Assembly: GCA_025370845.1 (NCBI GenBank)
Contig: JAMXFF010000001.1
Coordinates: 300,838-364,837 of the forward strand
Direction: 5' to 3'
Source of the DNA: Laspinema palackyanum D2a
GTDB taxonomy: Bacteria; Cyanobacteriota; Cyanobacteriia; Cyanobacteriales; Laspinemataceae
Length of the DNA: 64,000 bases
Shown: positions 27,804 to 37,863 of the stretch, one piece after another
Position numbering within the stretch: the stretch's first letter is position 1
Layout: each line of letters opens with the position of its first letter
Program-made: the position numbers and the translations under genes
Notes under the pieces: model-generated
Database searches by the model: none
Told to the model about the DNA's origin: nothing
The model's input: the letters and a program-made list of their open reading frames with translations, nothing else

Positions 27804-28973
27804 CTATTCATCTGTAGATGCATTATTTCCGGAATCGCGCTCGTTGCGAAGATGCCATGCGGCTTCTAATAGTCTAAACCACCGTTTCTGCACTTGGTTA
27901 ACCGTACATTCTAAGAGTTTGGCAATGTCTGAATCCTTCGCGCCTTGTTGCTTTAATCGGAGTAATTTCCGTTGGGGATCTTCTAGGCTGTCTTGAAATT
28001 GTTGCCAGCGTTCCGGGGTTAACCCTAAGTTTCGCTCTAAATCGGCTTCTAACCATTCATGGACCAGTTCCCAGCGGTGAGAGAGGGCAAATCGGATCAA
28101 ATGATATTTAAAGCGCTGCTGTAAGTAATCCCGCTGCCTGGGAGTTACGCCTAAAATTTCTTCGATTTCATTGGTGGGCAAATCTTGCAATCGCAAAATA
28201 AAATAGTCTGCACAGTCGTTTTGTCCTCTCTCTTGCAGGTACGCCAGCACTTCTTTGATGACCGTTTCGCGTAAGGAATCATCACCCGGTTCTAGGTCCC
28301 GATCGACCATCGCATTCCGCACTTGCTGCACCGAGGAGTCATTCCAGGTTTGGTCTGAGTCTAGGGAGGACCCTTCGGCAGCCTGTTCCATATCCACGGT
28401 TGTTTCTGGCGGTTGCTGTTGGGAAAAGGTTTGTGCTCGCAAAATCAGCAGTTGTTGCGATCGCCCCCCCGAAAGCGGAATCCGCCGTTTCGCATACCGT
28501 TCGGTGAATGCCATATATTCCGACAGTTCTAACAAGGTGGTGGGGGAAAAGGTCCCCTCCAGTTGCGCTTCTCGTCGAAACGCATTTAAGGATTCCACAT
28601 AAAATCCTTGCAGAAAATCTTCAATCAAGTTCAACCGAGCTTGATAACTTGACTGGATTTGAGGCGGCGTGATGTAGCGATAAACCATCGCACTGAGGGT
28701 ACTGTGTAGTTCCACTCTCCCCCCACGCGCCCCAAAATTATAATAAAAGAGACATTGCTGTAAGCGATGTCGAGATAAAGTAACTCTCCATTTTTCTTCT
28801 TCTCCTGATGCTTTAATTCTTTGACTTTCTTGGCAAATCCGGTTAACTTCTGCCGCAATGCGATCGGCGACTTCCCGGCATTTTTGGTCAGAAGAACGGG
28901 TATTTTGCTGGAGTTCTGTAAATAGAAGTTGAAAAATATCTTCTTCCACGCTCCCCTCGATTTTTCCCATCAT
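27804..28973 (-). CDS. hetZ: HetZ, DNA-binding regulator family
   Basis: HetZ is a putative transcription factor needed early in heterocyst differentiation in Anabaena and conserved in many filamentous cyanobacteria. This protein of about 390 residues matches along its length: FQLLFTELQQNTRSSDQKCR at the start, HRLQQCLFYYN, ELHSTLSAMVYRYI, LRAQTFSQQQPPETTVDMEQ, and TPRQRDYLQQRFKYHLIRFA with HRWELVHEWLEA near 280-320. The C-terminal region (LLECTVNQVQKRWFRLLEAA) looks like a helix-turn-helix. The frame begins with TTG at 28994; ATG 28973 is preferred. It is divergently transcribed from the gene at 29065. Confidence 0.9.
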   Translation of the reverse strand: MMGKIEGSVEEDIFQLLFTELQQNTRSSDQKCREVADRIAAEVNRICQESQRIKASGEEEKWRVTLSRHRLQQCLFYYNFGARGGRVELHSTLSAMVYRYITPPQIQSSYQARLNLIEDFLQGFYVESLNAFRREAQLEGTFSPTTLLELSEYMAFTERYAKRRIPLSGGRSQQLLILRAQTFSQQQPPETTVDMEQAAEGSSLDSDQTWNDSSVQQVRNAMVDRDLEPGDDSLRETVIKEVLAYLQERGQNDCADYFILRLQDLPTNEIEEILGVTPRQRDYLQQRFKYHLIRFALSHRWELVHEWLEADLERNLGLTPERWQQFQDSLEDPQRKLLRLKQQGAKDSDIAKLLECTVNQVQKRWFRLLEAAWHLRNERDSGNNASTDE

Positions 28974-29064
28974 GGTGGTTTTGGTAAGTATCAACCCCCT
29001 AGTCCAGCTAGGGATGACTACAGCTAAACTTAAATGGATGATAGAAAGCTCGACCTATTTAACA

Positions 29065-29559
29065 ATGAATTTAGATCGACAAGTTCAGCTTCTGATTGAC
29101 AATGCACCCCAAGATGGTCAAACTCCTGGTATCGTGGCTGCGATCGCGCCAGCGTTGAAGCAACTGGCTTTGCAATTGCGCCATTCCCAGTATTATATCC
29201 TGCAAACTCTCAACCAACGGTGGATGGTGACGGCGTTACGCAATCGCGCTCAACCGGATCTTGAGAAACAGGTAATTTATGCTTTTCCTTCAGTTAAAGA
29301 CGCCAGCAATGGTGCTTATGCTCCCAAAGATTCACAAGCAGTCGCTGTGCCGGTCCCGGTCATTCATATTTTATTTCAAATGGTGGCAATTGATACCCTC
29401 GATAGTGTGGTTTTTTTTGAAAAATCAGGAGATGTTTCCGCCGGGACGGAGGTCCGTCGTCAGGACCTTCAAACCCTGATTCAAGCCCAGTTACAACAAC
29501 ATTTGCAACAAAAGCCCCACCCGCTGAAATCTCGCCCGGTCCCCCCGGATATTGCCTAA
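29065..29559 (+). CDS. Conserved hypothetical protein
   Basis: This protein of 164 residues has no signal peptide or TM segment. It begins MNLDRQVQLLIDNAPQDGQT, has a Gln/Leu-rich helix (LKQLALQLRHSQYYILQTLN), then an alternating strand/helix core with VPVIHILFQMVAIDTLDSVV, and a Gln-rich, Pro-rich tail. It looks like a cyanobacterial conserved hypothetical; function is unknown. ATG 29065 fits best, although the frame is open from 28972 and ATG 29038 is possible. The gap to divergent hetZ (about 90 bp) must hold both promoters. Confidence 0.7.
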   Translation: MNLDRQVQLLIDNAPQDGQTPGIVAAIAPALKQLALQLRHSQYYILQTLNQRWMVTALRNRAQPDLEKQVIYAFPSVKDASNGAYAPKDSQAVAVPVPVIHILFQMVAIDTLDSVVFFEKSGDVSAGTEVRRQDLQTLIQAQLQQHLQQKPHPLKSRPVPPDIA

Positions 29560-29912
29560 GTCCGATCCGGGGGGGGAGTCCCGCTTTGGTCAGGTTAGCC
29601 CTTTTGGCGGTCAAGTGCTTAGGCCCTTGACCCTTACTGGCAAACTCCCTCCTTGATTGGTCATGGGTTTCGGTGCCACTGCCGTAGCAGAGGTCCCGAA
29701 ATGGCGGAGGGAAATTTAGGAACTTGATGAGCAACTTGAATGGCGATCGCAATTTCCAGAACAAGGGTTAAGCGCGATCGCATTCGCAGAAGACTAGAGC
29801 CATCGACGGCGATCGCCTCGGAACCCTCAAAACCCTTAACGAACCGTTTAGGGTTCATCTTCGGTGCGATTTCGCTACATAAGGATCCAGCCGACCCGCT
29901 AAACGCTCATTG
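29560..29912. other. Intergenic region between convergent genes
   Basis: This stretch contains several GCGATCGC sites but no convincing gene. Minus-strand frames here continue into the neighbours and have no domain. Confidence 0.4.
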
Positions 29913-30884
29913 CTAATACAAGCGACTCAGGACATAATCCGCCAAATTTACCAAGGCTTGATGACATTCGCCCGGGGGCAGCCCCTCTAAGTGCTTGACC
30001 GCATCCTGAGCATGAAAAGCGGCCAATTCCCTGGCGCGCGGGATGCCATTGGAGTCTTTAATCAAGGCGATCGCTTCGGCTAAATCCTCCTCTTCGGCAA
30101 ACTCCCGCTCTATTAAAACCTCTAAATAGGGTTTCTCTTCCAACGCATATAATGTCGGTGCCGTCAGATTGCCGCTGCTGAGGTCCGAACCCGCATTTTT
30201 TCCTAAAACATCTGTTGAACCCGTGAAGTCTAAGATATCATCCACAATTTGAAACGCTAGACCAATCTGGCGTCCATATTGATAGAAGTTTTCGGCCAAT
30301 TCGGCATCTACCTCACTTAATATACCCGCCGCTTTAGAACTGTTGGCAATTAAGGAGGCGGTTTTATAGTAGCTTTTTTCTAGGTAAGCTTCAATTCCTA
30401 AACTGCTGTCAAATCGATTCAGCCCTTGCTGAATCTCTCCCTCGGCTAGATTCATAATCACTTCCGAGAGCAATTTGACCACTTCTAAGTTATCTAAATT
30501 GGCTAAATACCAGCTCGATTGAGCAAACAGGAAATCCCCAGCTAACACCGCAACACGATTGCCAAATCGACTATGAACCGTCGGCACTCCTCGGCGGAGT
30601 TCCGATTCGTCCACGACATCATCGTGGACTAAGCTGGCAGTGTGGATCATTTCCGTGATTTCAGCTAATCGTCGATGACGAGGGGTGATCTCTCCATCGG
30701 GTGACAAGGCCCGCGAGAGCAACAGCACGATTGCTGGCCTCATCCGTTTTCCCTTGGCCCCAAAAAGGTACTCCGCCGCAGCGAACAAAATGGGGTGACG
30801 GGCACCAACTAGCTGTTTCAGGTTCTCGGTTAACAACCGCAGGTCTGCTTCAACCGGGGAAAATAGGGAGGTGGTTGAGGTCAT
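29913..30884 (-). CDS. sds: Solanesyl diphosphate synthase (trans-polyprenyl synthase)
   Basis: This enzyme adds isopentenyl diphosphate units to make the all-trans C45 chain used for plastoquinone side chains. It has 323 residues, full length. The two aspartate-rich motifs are intact: LVHDDVVDESELRRG near residue 90 and QIVDDILDFTG near 215. GKRMRP near residue 50 is the substrate-binding FLGKGKR-type element. Chain length is inferred from similarity to the cyanobacterial sds/preA group; geranylgeranyl diphosphate synthase is less likely. murI and amiC lie upstream on the same strand, but a 1.27 kb gap separates them. Confidence 0.87.
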   Translation of the reverse strand: MTSTTSLFSPVEADLRLLTENLKQLVGARHPILFAAAEYLFGAKGKRMRPAIVLLLSRALSPDGEITPRHRRLAEITEMIHTASLVHDDVVDESELRRGVPTVHSRFGNRVAVLAGDFLFAQSSWYLANLDNLEVVKLLSEVIMNLAEGEIQQGLNRFDSSLGIEAYLEKSYYKTASLIANSSKAAGILSEVDAELAENFYQYGRQIGLAFQIVDDILDFTGSTDVLGKNAGSDLSSGNLTAPTLYALEEKPYLEVLIEREFAEEEDLAEAIALIKDSNGIPRARELAAFHAQDAVKHLEGLPPGECHQALVNLADYVLSRLY

Positions 30885-32151
30885 GGATAGGCCGACTCAG
30901 ACGTAAAGTTACGAAATTTTACATATATTCTAAGCGAAGCCTCTCCCGATCCGACACTTTTCTTGTAAAAATATCCTGAAAAGCTCATCGGACCGAGATC
31001 TTGGCTTCTTTTTAAAGAATTGTTAAATAAAGTTCAGGAAACCCTGGAAAACTTGACCCGCTTGTGTTAGGGTAGAAAGTAAGAATTTAAAGATTCACTC
31101 CGTAGGCGTAGCGACGCTACCCAGTTTGGTTTGCCTCCTTGGAACCGTCAAGTCATAGATTGTTAGCTAGGTGACTGATTTTAAGAATCAGAACTTCTCC
31201 TAGGTGACTTGGGGCTTGGGATATGGATTGGGTAAATGGATGAGAAAAAAACCCAGAGTGGGTTACGTTCAGTAAACCCCAGGCGGGTGGCTTTCAGTCT
31301 GGATTTTCTTTGATGCTCGCTTCTTGTGTTTCGTTCACTCCCGAGCAGATTGTTGCTTTGGGAAAGCAAGGAGTAGCCAGAACCCCGAAAAACCTAGAGT
31401 GGGTTTTTCTCGGTCACCACAAGACTGATGGGATGGGGTTTGGCATTCACCACTCCCATTCACACTGTTTCGTTGGCTCGGGATTCCAGGAATCCTTAGA
31501 AAACCCAGAACGATAGAGATCTTTTGGAAGGGATGTATTTCCAGCTTTGAAGGTTACAGCAGTAACTGGAGGAGTGCGGGAAATGCTCTATAAGTCCTCA
31601 AGATTAGAAAAGGGTTTTCGCCGAGCGACTATATGGGTCTGACCAGGCCCGTGCCAGTATTTTGAAGCCAATTCTGCTTGAAAGTGCTGACAGAATTCAT
31701 ATAACTATTTTCGTTGACGACTCCCACGCTTTCATTTCTGGCCGTACTATGACTTACACTGATATGCCTTTGATTATTCCGGTTCTGGCAACAGGTTATT
31801 TGTTAACCATTTATTTGCTCTTGAGTTTGGCAGGGCGACACGCGAAAGGGTCAAGTTCAAGACCCTGAAGCAGTGTTCCTGCGGGATTCAGATGCAGGAG
31901 AACTATTTCGGTAGCAGAGCGATCGCCCCTTCGTTTGAGGGCGATCGCTTTTGACTCCAGTGATTCGCCACAAATTCCCTCGCCCCCGTTAAAATAACCG
32001 GACCTCGGGCGATCGCCTCACCGAGAGGTCGTTACACACCAGAACCTAGAAGCCAGAACACCAAAATTTATCAACCAAGGCGACCCCAACCCAATCTCCA
32101 TCGGGCAACAGGTCGCCTTGATGCTCAGCGCAATTTGCAACAGCCTATTGC
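30885..32151. other. Long intergenic region, 1.27 kb
   Basis: Apart from the short frame listed at 31749-31868 I see no gene. A GC hairpin (GGCGTAGCGACGCTACCC) is near 31107, and two similar AAAACC-AGAGTGGGTT stretches lie near 31245 and 31387. A structured RNA is possible but none was recognised. Confidence 0.4.
31749..31868 (+). CDS. Possible small single-TM protein
   Basis: The frame encodes about 39 residues with one hydrophobic stretch (MPLIIPVLATGYLLTIYLLL) followed by a basic tail (GRHAKGSSSRP), a layout seen in small membrane proteins. No ribosome binding site is evident, and it matches no small photosystem or NDH subunit I recognise. Chance is a real alternative. Confidence 0.3.
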   Translation: MTYTDMPLIIPVLATGYLLTIYLLLSLAGRHAKGSSSRP

Positions 32152-33120
32152 TCAAGGTTCGACCGGCAAAGGCTGACCTTCTAAAACAGGTAAACACACC
32201 TTGGACACCACAGGAGTACATCCGAGTAAGTGCACCGCCCGTTGAGCAAACTCTTGAGCACAACCACTCACCGTAAATCGAGTCGGGAGTGCCGGACGAG
32301 TCTCTCGCAACCCTAACATCTCCAACTCCCGGGCCGCCGCTGCCACCACATGAACAGCCGGATCCACCAACTGGACCGAACTCGGCAAAATACTCTTGAA
32401 AACAGGAGCTAAAAGAGGATAGTGAGTACAGCCATAAACCAACGTATCGATTTGCTGCTCTTGTAGAGGGGCCAAATATTCCCGGGCCACCTCCATCGTG
32501 TAAGGGTCATTAATCAAGTTGCCTTCAATTAAAGGGACGAACTCTGGACAACCCACTTGCCAAACCCGCGACTCTGGATTCATTTCTTGAATCGCACGGC
32601 GATAGGCATTACTGGCCGCCGTTGCCGGGGTCGCAATCACCCCAATGCGGCGACCTTGACTAACCGCTGCCCGAGCCCCCGGTAAAATGACGCCCAACAT
32701 CGGCACTGGAAACTCCGCTTGCACCATTTCCAGAGCGAGAGCGGAACTGGTATTGCAGGCCATAATGACCATTTTGACATTTTCCGTCATCATCCAGTGG
32801 AGGATCTCGCGCACAAATTGGACAATTTCGGCTTGAGAGCGAGTGCCATAAGGAAGACGAGCGGTATCCCCAAAATAAAGAATGGATTCCTGGGGAAGTT
32901 GGCGGTAGAGTTCTCGCAAGACAGTCAGGCCCCCCAGACCACTGTCAAAAACCCCTATTCTCGGTCGTTGGCTGTTGCCATCAGATCCAGGGGTATAGGG
33001 TGGGGAACCCGCAATGGAACTGGATAGATAGTCAGAGCCAGTATTGCGGACAAACCCATCGCTTTGTCCTGGACAATCGTCATGCAAGGGACGCAGGTCA
33101 GACTCAAAAAAGTTAGACAC
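32152..33120 (-). CDS. murI: Glutamate racemase
   Basis: MurI interconverts L- and D-glutamate, supplying D-glutamate for peptidoglycan. The two catalytic Cys lie in MACNTSSALA (about residue 125) and YGCTHYPLL (about 235); the substrate-binding start FDSGLGGLTVLRELYRQLP is near residue 55. The 322-residue length includes a non-conserved N-terminal extension of about 50 residues read from a GTG start at 33120. A shorter form starting nearer RIGVFDSG cannot be excluded, but no ATG lies in between. amiC is 97 bp upstream on the same strand, so the two wall genes may be co-transcribed. Confidence 0.93.
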   Translation of the reverse strand: MSNFFESDLRPLHDDCPGQSDGFVRNTGSDYLSSSIAGSPPYTPGSDGNSQRPRIGVFDSGLGGLTVLRELYRQLPQESILYFGDTARLPYGTRSQAEIVQFVREILHWMMTENVKMVIMACNTSSALALEMVQAEFPVPMLGVILPGARAAVSQGRRIGVIATPATAASNAYRRAIQEMNPESRVWQVGCPEFVPLIEGNLINDPYTMEVAREYLAPLQEQQIDTLVYGCTHYPLLAPVFKSILPSSVQLVDPAVHVVAAAARELEMLGLRETRPALPTRFTVSGCAQEFAQRAVHLLGCTPVVSKVCLPVLEGQPLPVEP

Positions 33121-33216
33121 GGGTGGTTGATTTGCTTCAAGTGTATGGGTTAGAAATCAGCAGTCAGGAGCCAAAATTCGGGAATCTTTCAGAAAGATTT
33201 CCCATTTTGAGGCGGA

Positions 33217-35004
33217 CTAGGGATTTTGCAGGTATTGTAGAATACCCTGGACGATCGCCTGAGCTAATTGAGTCCGGTAAGCGGCATTGGCCAGCCGAGG
33301 GGCATCTTCTGCACCGGTGACAAACCCGACTTCCAGTAAAACCGCAGGCATGGAGGTATGGCGCAAGACATAGAATCGCGATTGCCGCACCCGGCGATCG
33401 CGCGCGCCAGTCCCTTGCAACAGGCTATTATGAATCGTTTGAGCTAGACGCTGACCACTGGAATAATAATAAGTCTCGATGCCATTCACATCCGGGCGAC
33501 TCATATCAATCGCATTGGCGTGAATGCTAACAAAAATATCTGCATTGACCCGGTTGGCCAGTTGAACCCGAGGCGCTAAATCAATTTCCCGGTCATCCTG
33601 ACGAGTCATCACAACTTGGACGCCATTTTGTTCTAAAAGTCTTGCCACCTGGTTGGAAATGTCCATGACGATTTCCTTTTCTTGGATTCCCCCAATGCCA
33701 ACAGCACCGGGGTCCCCGCCGCCATGTCCTGCATCGATGACGACAACTCGTCTGCCATCTCGCGATCGCATTGGCGAGGGGGCGGGATAACTCATCGGTG
33801 CTGGGGCGGTGGGAATCGAGGTGCTGGAGTTCGGGCCCGCTGCCAGGTTACCCGAGCGTTGTAGGGTAAGCGAGAGCAATTGTGGACTGGGTTGGGTCAG
33901 GGGTCCAATCCTTACCCCGGCTGCGGGTTGGACCAGAATTGCCACGGTTTGGGGGTCTTCTTGCTGCAACTTCACCCATAAAAAAGCACCGCGATTCGTA
34001 GACTGAGGAGCTTGGACCCCATTGCCTAACTGGGCTGAGGGAATGACGATGCGATAGGCCCCTGAAGCCCGGTCCCATTCGCTGGTGTAGGTGAACGGTT
34101 GATTGGATTTGATTAAAATTTGGGACCCATCTTGTTGTAGTTCGATGCCTTCAATGGTGACTTGGCGATCGCTACTGGGAGTCTGGGCCATTGCCACAGA
34201 CCCAGACCCGACCCGGGAACCTTGAGGACCGGGCAGAACCACCACCCCACCCAAGCTGCTCGGAGTGACCTGCCAATTGGAGTTAGTATCCGATAAGACG
34301 AAGGTGACGCGCACTCCGGGAGTTGACCCGTCCAGGGGTCGGACACTCATGCGAGCAACCCCGTGGCGATCAAGCATTTGGTCTCGGGACCCCATGTTGG
34401 GGGAGATGGTGGCCCCGGGGATATCTACATATAAGGAGCGATCGCTATTCCGCTCCATTTTGACTTGCGGCTGTCCCCCTCGGGTCCGGATAAAAAATCC
34501 ATCCGGCGTCACCTGAACATTTTCGATTTGAACTCCGCTACCCGATTGAGCCGGTGGTGCCGCCGCCGCCGGTGCAGTCGATGCCGCCCCAACCCGTTGA
34601 GGTGTGGGTAAGTCCACGGTCCATTCCGTGGGAGTGATTCCCCGGAATTGCACCTGTTGCGGATCTAGGGTATAACCCGGGCTTAATTCAATGACTAATC
34701 GGGTGATGTTTGCCTCAAATTGTCCCACCCGAATGGACTGAAATCCTGGACTGCCAAGGGGCTGAGTGACCGTGGAGCGATCGAGGGTAGTCCCGGGCAA
34801 ATCAATCACCAAGCGTGTGGGATTGGCGATTAATTGCGCTGTGGGTTGAACCCCCCCGGCAGTGGTAAAATGCAGTCGGTTTTGAGCTGTATCAAAACGC
34901 CAATATTCCAGTCTAGCCGCTTGCGCGGGAGCGGATAATAGTAACACGGCAGTTGCCGTTGGGAGTAGCCAAGAAAATATTTGCGGTTTCACCCAATTTC
35001 TCAT
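33217..35004 (-). CDS. amiC: N-acetylmuramoyl-L-alanine amidase with AMIN domains (AmiC type)
   Basis: This periplasmic zinc amidase cleaves between MurNAc and the peptide stem and acts in cell separation and, in filamentous cyanobacteria, in forming septal pores. It has a signal peptide (MRNWVKPQIFSWLLPTATAV ending near AQA), AMIN domains (about 30-135 and 165-385), a Pro/Ser linker and the Amidase_3 domain (about 420-595). Zinc ligands are visible in DAGHGG, GIQEKE and SIHANA, with the catalytic Glu in LLEVGF. ATG 35004 is chosen because it gives a clean signal peptide; the frame is open to 35082. Confidence 0.92.
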   Translation of the reverse strand: MRNWVKPQIFSWLLPTATAVLLLSAPAQAARLEYWRFDTAQNRLHFTTAGGVQPTAQLIANPTRLVIDLPGTTLDRSTVTQPLGSPGFQSIRVGQFEANITRLVIELSPGYTLDPQQVQFRGITPTEWTVDLPTPQRVGAASTAPAAAAPPAQSGSGVQIENVQVTPDGFFIRTRGGQPQVKMERNSDRSLYVDIPGATISPNMGSRDQMLDRHGVARMSVRPLDGSTPGVRVTFVLSDTNSNWQVTPSSLGGVVVLPGPQGSRVGSGSVAMAQTPSSDRQVTIEGIELQQDGSQILIKSNQPFTYTSEWDRASGAYRIVIPSAQLGNGVQAPQSTNRGAFLWVKLQQEDPQTVAILVQPAAGVRIGPLTQPSPQLLSLTLQRSGNLAAGPNSSTSIPTAPAPMSYPAPSPMRSRDGRRVVVIDAGHGGGDPGAVGIGGIQEKEIVMDISNQVARLLEQNGVQVVMTRQDDREIDLAPRVQLANRVNADIFVSIHANAIDMSRPDVNGIETYYYSSGQRLAQTIHNSLLQGTGARDRRVRQSRFYVLRHTSMPAVLLEVGFVTGAEDAPRLANAAYRTQLAQAIVQGILQYLQNP

Positions 35005-36047
35005 AATGTTGTGTTGCAGATAGTACAGCCATAGCGGTTCACAGGGGCTTGGATGGCCCAGTCGCCATCGGCACCCTCCCAAGGGTTATAAGCCTTAGTT
35101 TATTAACATAATCTTAAGACTGGCTTGAACCATATCATGTTCTCATTGTCCAAGGTTGAAGTTTTGTCCCCATCAAGCGTAACCTACCCTTTTCTCTGAT
35201 TTTTTTAAAAGACTCGCTGAAGGACCCGTGCAGGCTCAACCGGGGCAATTGTTGAGGGAGGCTACACCCCCATATTTTTCTTCCTGAGTCAACCCGAGTG
35301 GGACAGGGCTAGAATCTCAACTACATCTCCTGAGTCAGTTATTATATCTAGCTGAGCGGGAGATGCAAACCATTCTCATGGGTTTTAAGAATTCCTCCTG
35401 CGAAGTAGGTCTGGATTGATTGAAGGGGTTAACTCATGGCACTTTTGGAACGCCTCCACCAAAAAGTTCAAGGGTCAAGGACTTTTAGTCGGTCACGCTT
35501 TGCACCCTGACCCGTTTTGGAACCCCTCAGAAATAGCCCACTTTTTGAGGGGGGATGTCCTACTGGGAATTGAACACCCATTCGCGATCGCGCCCTTCCC
35601 AGGTTTCCAACATTTTTCAGGGAACTAACCTACTTCTCCGGATGCACCATTGCCTGAGTGCAAATTGCGTTCCTCCCTCGGAGCTACTCCGATAGGGACC
35701 CAGAGCGAAGATATCCCGAAAACTCGCCACTTTTGCTTAAAATAGTGATAGCAGTTCTTTGATGAATTCATTCTATTTTTTTCAAGTGTGGGAATGCTGT
35801 GGCTTTAGCTAAACGAATAGTTGAGAAGTTTAGCGGTTCAAAATAAGATCTCAGGTTTTAATTTCCCCTGTTCCATCTTTTAGATGCCCTAACCCTCGAT
35901 TAGGTTCACAAAGGGGAACGTTTGCGAATGATGCAAGAGGTCTATACCCATAAAAGCAATGTTTTGGGTCTCGATCCGCTCGGGGATCTCAACTTCAGCC
36001 AAACCCCGTTTGTCTGTGCCGTTTTTAGGGTGCTGTAAAACTAATTC
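35005..36047. other. Long intergenic region, 1.04 kb
   Basis: No gene is recognised. A plus-strand frame at 35416-35628 (70 codons) has no domain. The stretch presumably contains the amiC promoter and the leader of the gene at 36048. Confidence 0.4.
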
Positions 36048-36434
36048 ATGCATTTCTCTTGCTCTTTTCAACCTTGCCAGATTGTCTGTCTTGAACATCA
36101 CCAAACGTGCCTCTATGCAGAAGTGATTCAAATTTTGGCAACTCGTTCGATGTTATGGTTGCGACCCCTGATGTTGGCCGTGGGTCCCGTCCTGACCCGT
36201 CCACCCTTTCCGGATGAATGCCGGGAACTGTATGATCTACGCCAAGGAGCGGATTTGGTTTGGCCTCAAAGTTTATTCCGCTTGGCTTTAGATACGGAAG
36301 TGATTCCCTTATTGATGGAACTCCACAGTTTTCCTCCTCCAGAACCCGGGTTTTCGCCGATCGCCCACGATCGCCTCCGAGCATTTGTTCAACAAGTTTG
36401 GCAAGCTCACCCTGAAGCATTTGAGGGGTGTTAG
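36048..36434 (+). CDS. Conserved cyanobacterial hypothetical protein
   Basis: This protein of 128 residues has the segments LEHHQTCLYAEVIQI, RSMLWLRPLMLA, LYDLRQGADLVWPQSLFR, ALDTEVIPLLMELHSF and FVQQVWQAHPEAF, a pattern I recognise from conserved unnamed cyanobacterial proteins. It is soluble, with a mixed alpha/beta pattern. Function is unknown. It ends 30 bp from the stop of the convergent aminotransferase gene. The start may be a few codons later, since the first residues are less typical. Confidence 0.72.
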   Translation: MHFSCSFQPCQIVCLEHHQTCLYAEVIQILATRSMLWLRPLMLAVGPVLTRPPFPDECRELYDLRQGADLVWPQSLFRLALDTEVIPLLMELHSFPPPEPGFSPIAHDRLRAFVQQVWQAHPEAFEGC

Positions 36435-36463
36435 CAGTCGCCTCCCACTCCTCAAACCCTTGC

Positions 36464-37636
36464 TTATTGATACCGAATTCCCGCATCTTTCATGCGGTGA
36501 ATTCCCTCTATTATTCTCTCTTCCGTTAGAGTTAAAGCTATTCTAAAAAACCCTTCCCCTGCCGCGCCATATCCGTTCCCGGGTGGGACAATAATTCCAC
36601 ACTTTTCTAATAGCAAGGTGACAAACTCTGCCGAAGAATAGCCCGGGGGAACCGGAGTCCAGACATATAAAGTGGCTTTCGGGGGTGAAATCGGCCAGCC
36701 CAGAGATTGTAACCCTTGGATTAAGATATCTCGGCGATTTTGATATACAGAAATCACCGATTGTAGTTCTTCTTCTGTGGTGGAAAATCCGGCAATTGCT
36801 GCTCGTTGAATCGCCTTGAACACTCCCGAATCTACATTAGATTTCACCTGCCGTAATCCTTGAATTCCTTTGGCATTCCCCACAGCAAAGCCGATGCGCC
36901 ATCCGGTCATGTTATAGGCTTTCGATAAACTGTGAAATTCTAAGGTGACATCTTTGGCACCGGGGACTTCTAAGACGCTGGGGGGTTTATAGCCGTCGTA
37001 GGCCATTTCTGCATAAGCATGATCGTGACATAACAAGATGTCATGTTTGCGACAAAATGCGACTAATTTTTCAAAAAATTCTAACGAGGCGATCGCACCC
37101 GTGGGATTGCTGGGATAATTAATCCACAACAATTTGGTCTGCCGCGCCACCGCTTCGGGAATTGCCTCTAAATCCGGTAAAAATTCTCGTTCTGGTGTTA
37201 GCGGCATGGGATAGGGTTCGCCACCGGCAAACAGAGTTGAGGAACGATAAACCGGATAACCGGGATCTGGAATTAAGGTATAGTCTCCCGGTTCGACAAA
37301 GGCTAAAAAGGTATTATGAATCGCTTCTTTTGAGCCAATTGAAGAGACAATTTCTAGGTCTGGGTCTAATCCTTTCACCCCAAACCGTTTCTCCATCCAC
37401 TGTACCGCTGCTTCCCGGAACTCCTGGGTTCCCTGATAGGGGGGATAGTTATGGGTTTCTGGATCCTCGATCGCCTCATGCATAGCCTGAAGAATATGTG
37501 CAGGAGTCGGTTTGTCCGGATCGCCGACTCCCATATTAATGATGTCAATCCCTTTGGCGATGAGTTCGTTGCGCTTGCGGTCAATCTCCGCAAATAGATA
37601 GGGAGGAATTTTCTCTAAACGTTTGGCAAACTGCAT
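36464..37636 (-). CDS. LL-diaminopimelate aminotransferase-like class I/II aminotransferase
   Basis: This PLP-dependent aminotransferase of 390 residues is typically annotated as LL-diaminopimelate aminotransferase, which makes LL-DAP from tetrahydrodipicolinate for lysine and peptidoglycan synthesis. The PLP lysine lies in SLSKAYNMTGWRIGF (about residue 235), with NYPSNPTGA near 170 and FFRIALTLTEERI at the C-terminus. Cyanobacteria often carry two DapL-like genes, and one may act on other substrates, so the symbol is withheld. Alone on its strand. Confidence 0.82.
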   Translation of the reverse strand: MQFAKRLEKIPPYLFAEIDRKRNELIAKGIDIINMGVGDPDKPTPAHILQAMHEAIEDPETHNYPPYQGTQEFREAAVQWMEKRFGVKGLDPDLEIVSSIGSKEAIHNTFLAFVEPGDYTLIPDPGYPVYRSSTLFAGGEPYPMPLTPEREFLPDLEAIPEAVARQTKLLWINYPSNPTGAIASLEFFEKLVAFCRKHDILLCHDHAYAEMAYDGYKPPSVLEVPGAKDVTLEFHSLSKAYNMTGWRIGFAVGNAKGIQGLRQVKSNVDSGVFKAIQRAAIAGFSTTEEELQSVISVYQNRRDILIQGLQSLGWPISPPKATLYVWTPVPPGYSSAEFVTLLLEKCGIIVPPGNGYGAAGEGFFRIALTLTEERIIEGIHRMKDAGIRYQ

Positions 37637-37863
37637 GACGACGTGACAACCCGATCCAGGTCAGCATAAAACAACCTGAAGACAGTTTACCGCACTTTTT
37701 GATTCCCTCAAGTTTCTTTTTCACCGGGGGAAACCAGTCCCGTCAGACTGGGACCTGAGCAGTCGGTTGGCGGGTCCAATGCACCCTGATTCAGGGGTTG
37801 CAACCGATTGATGGCTGTTTTTGAGTTAGGGGTTGGAGTTTGGCGGCGATCGCGTTGGATGTT

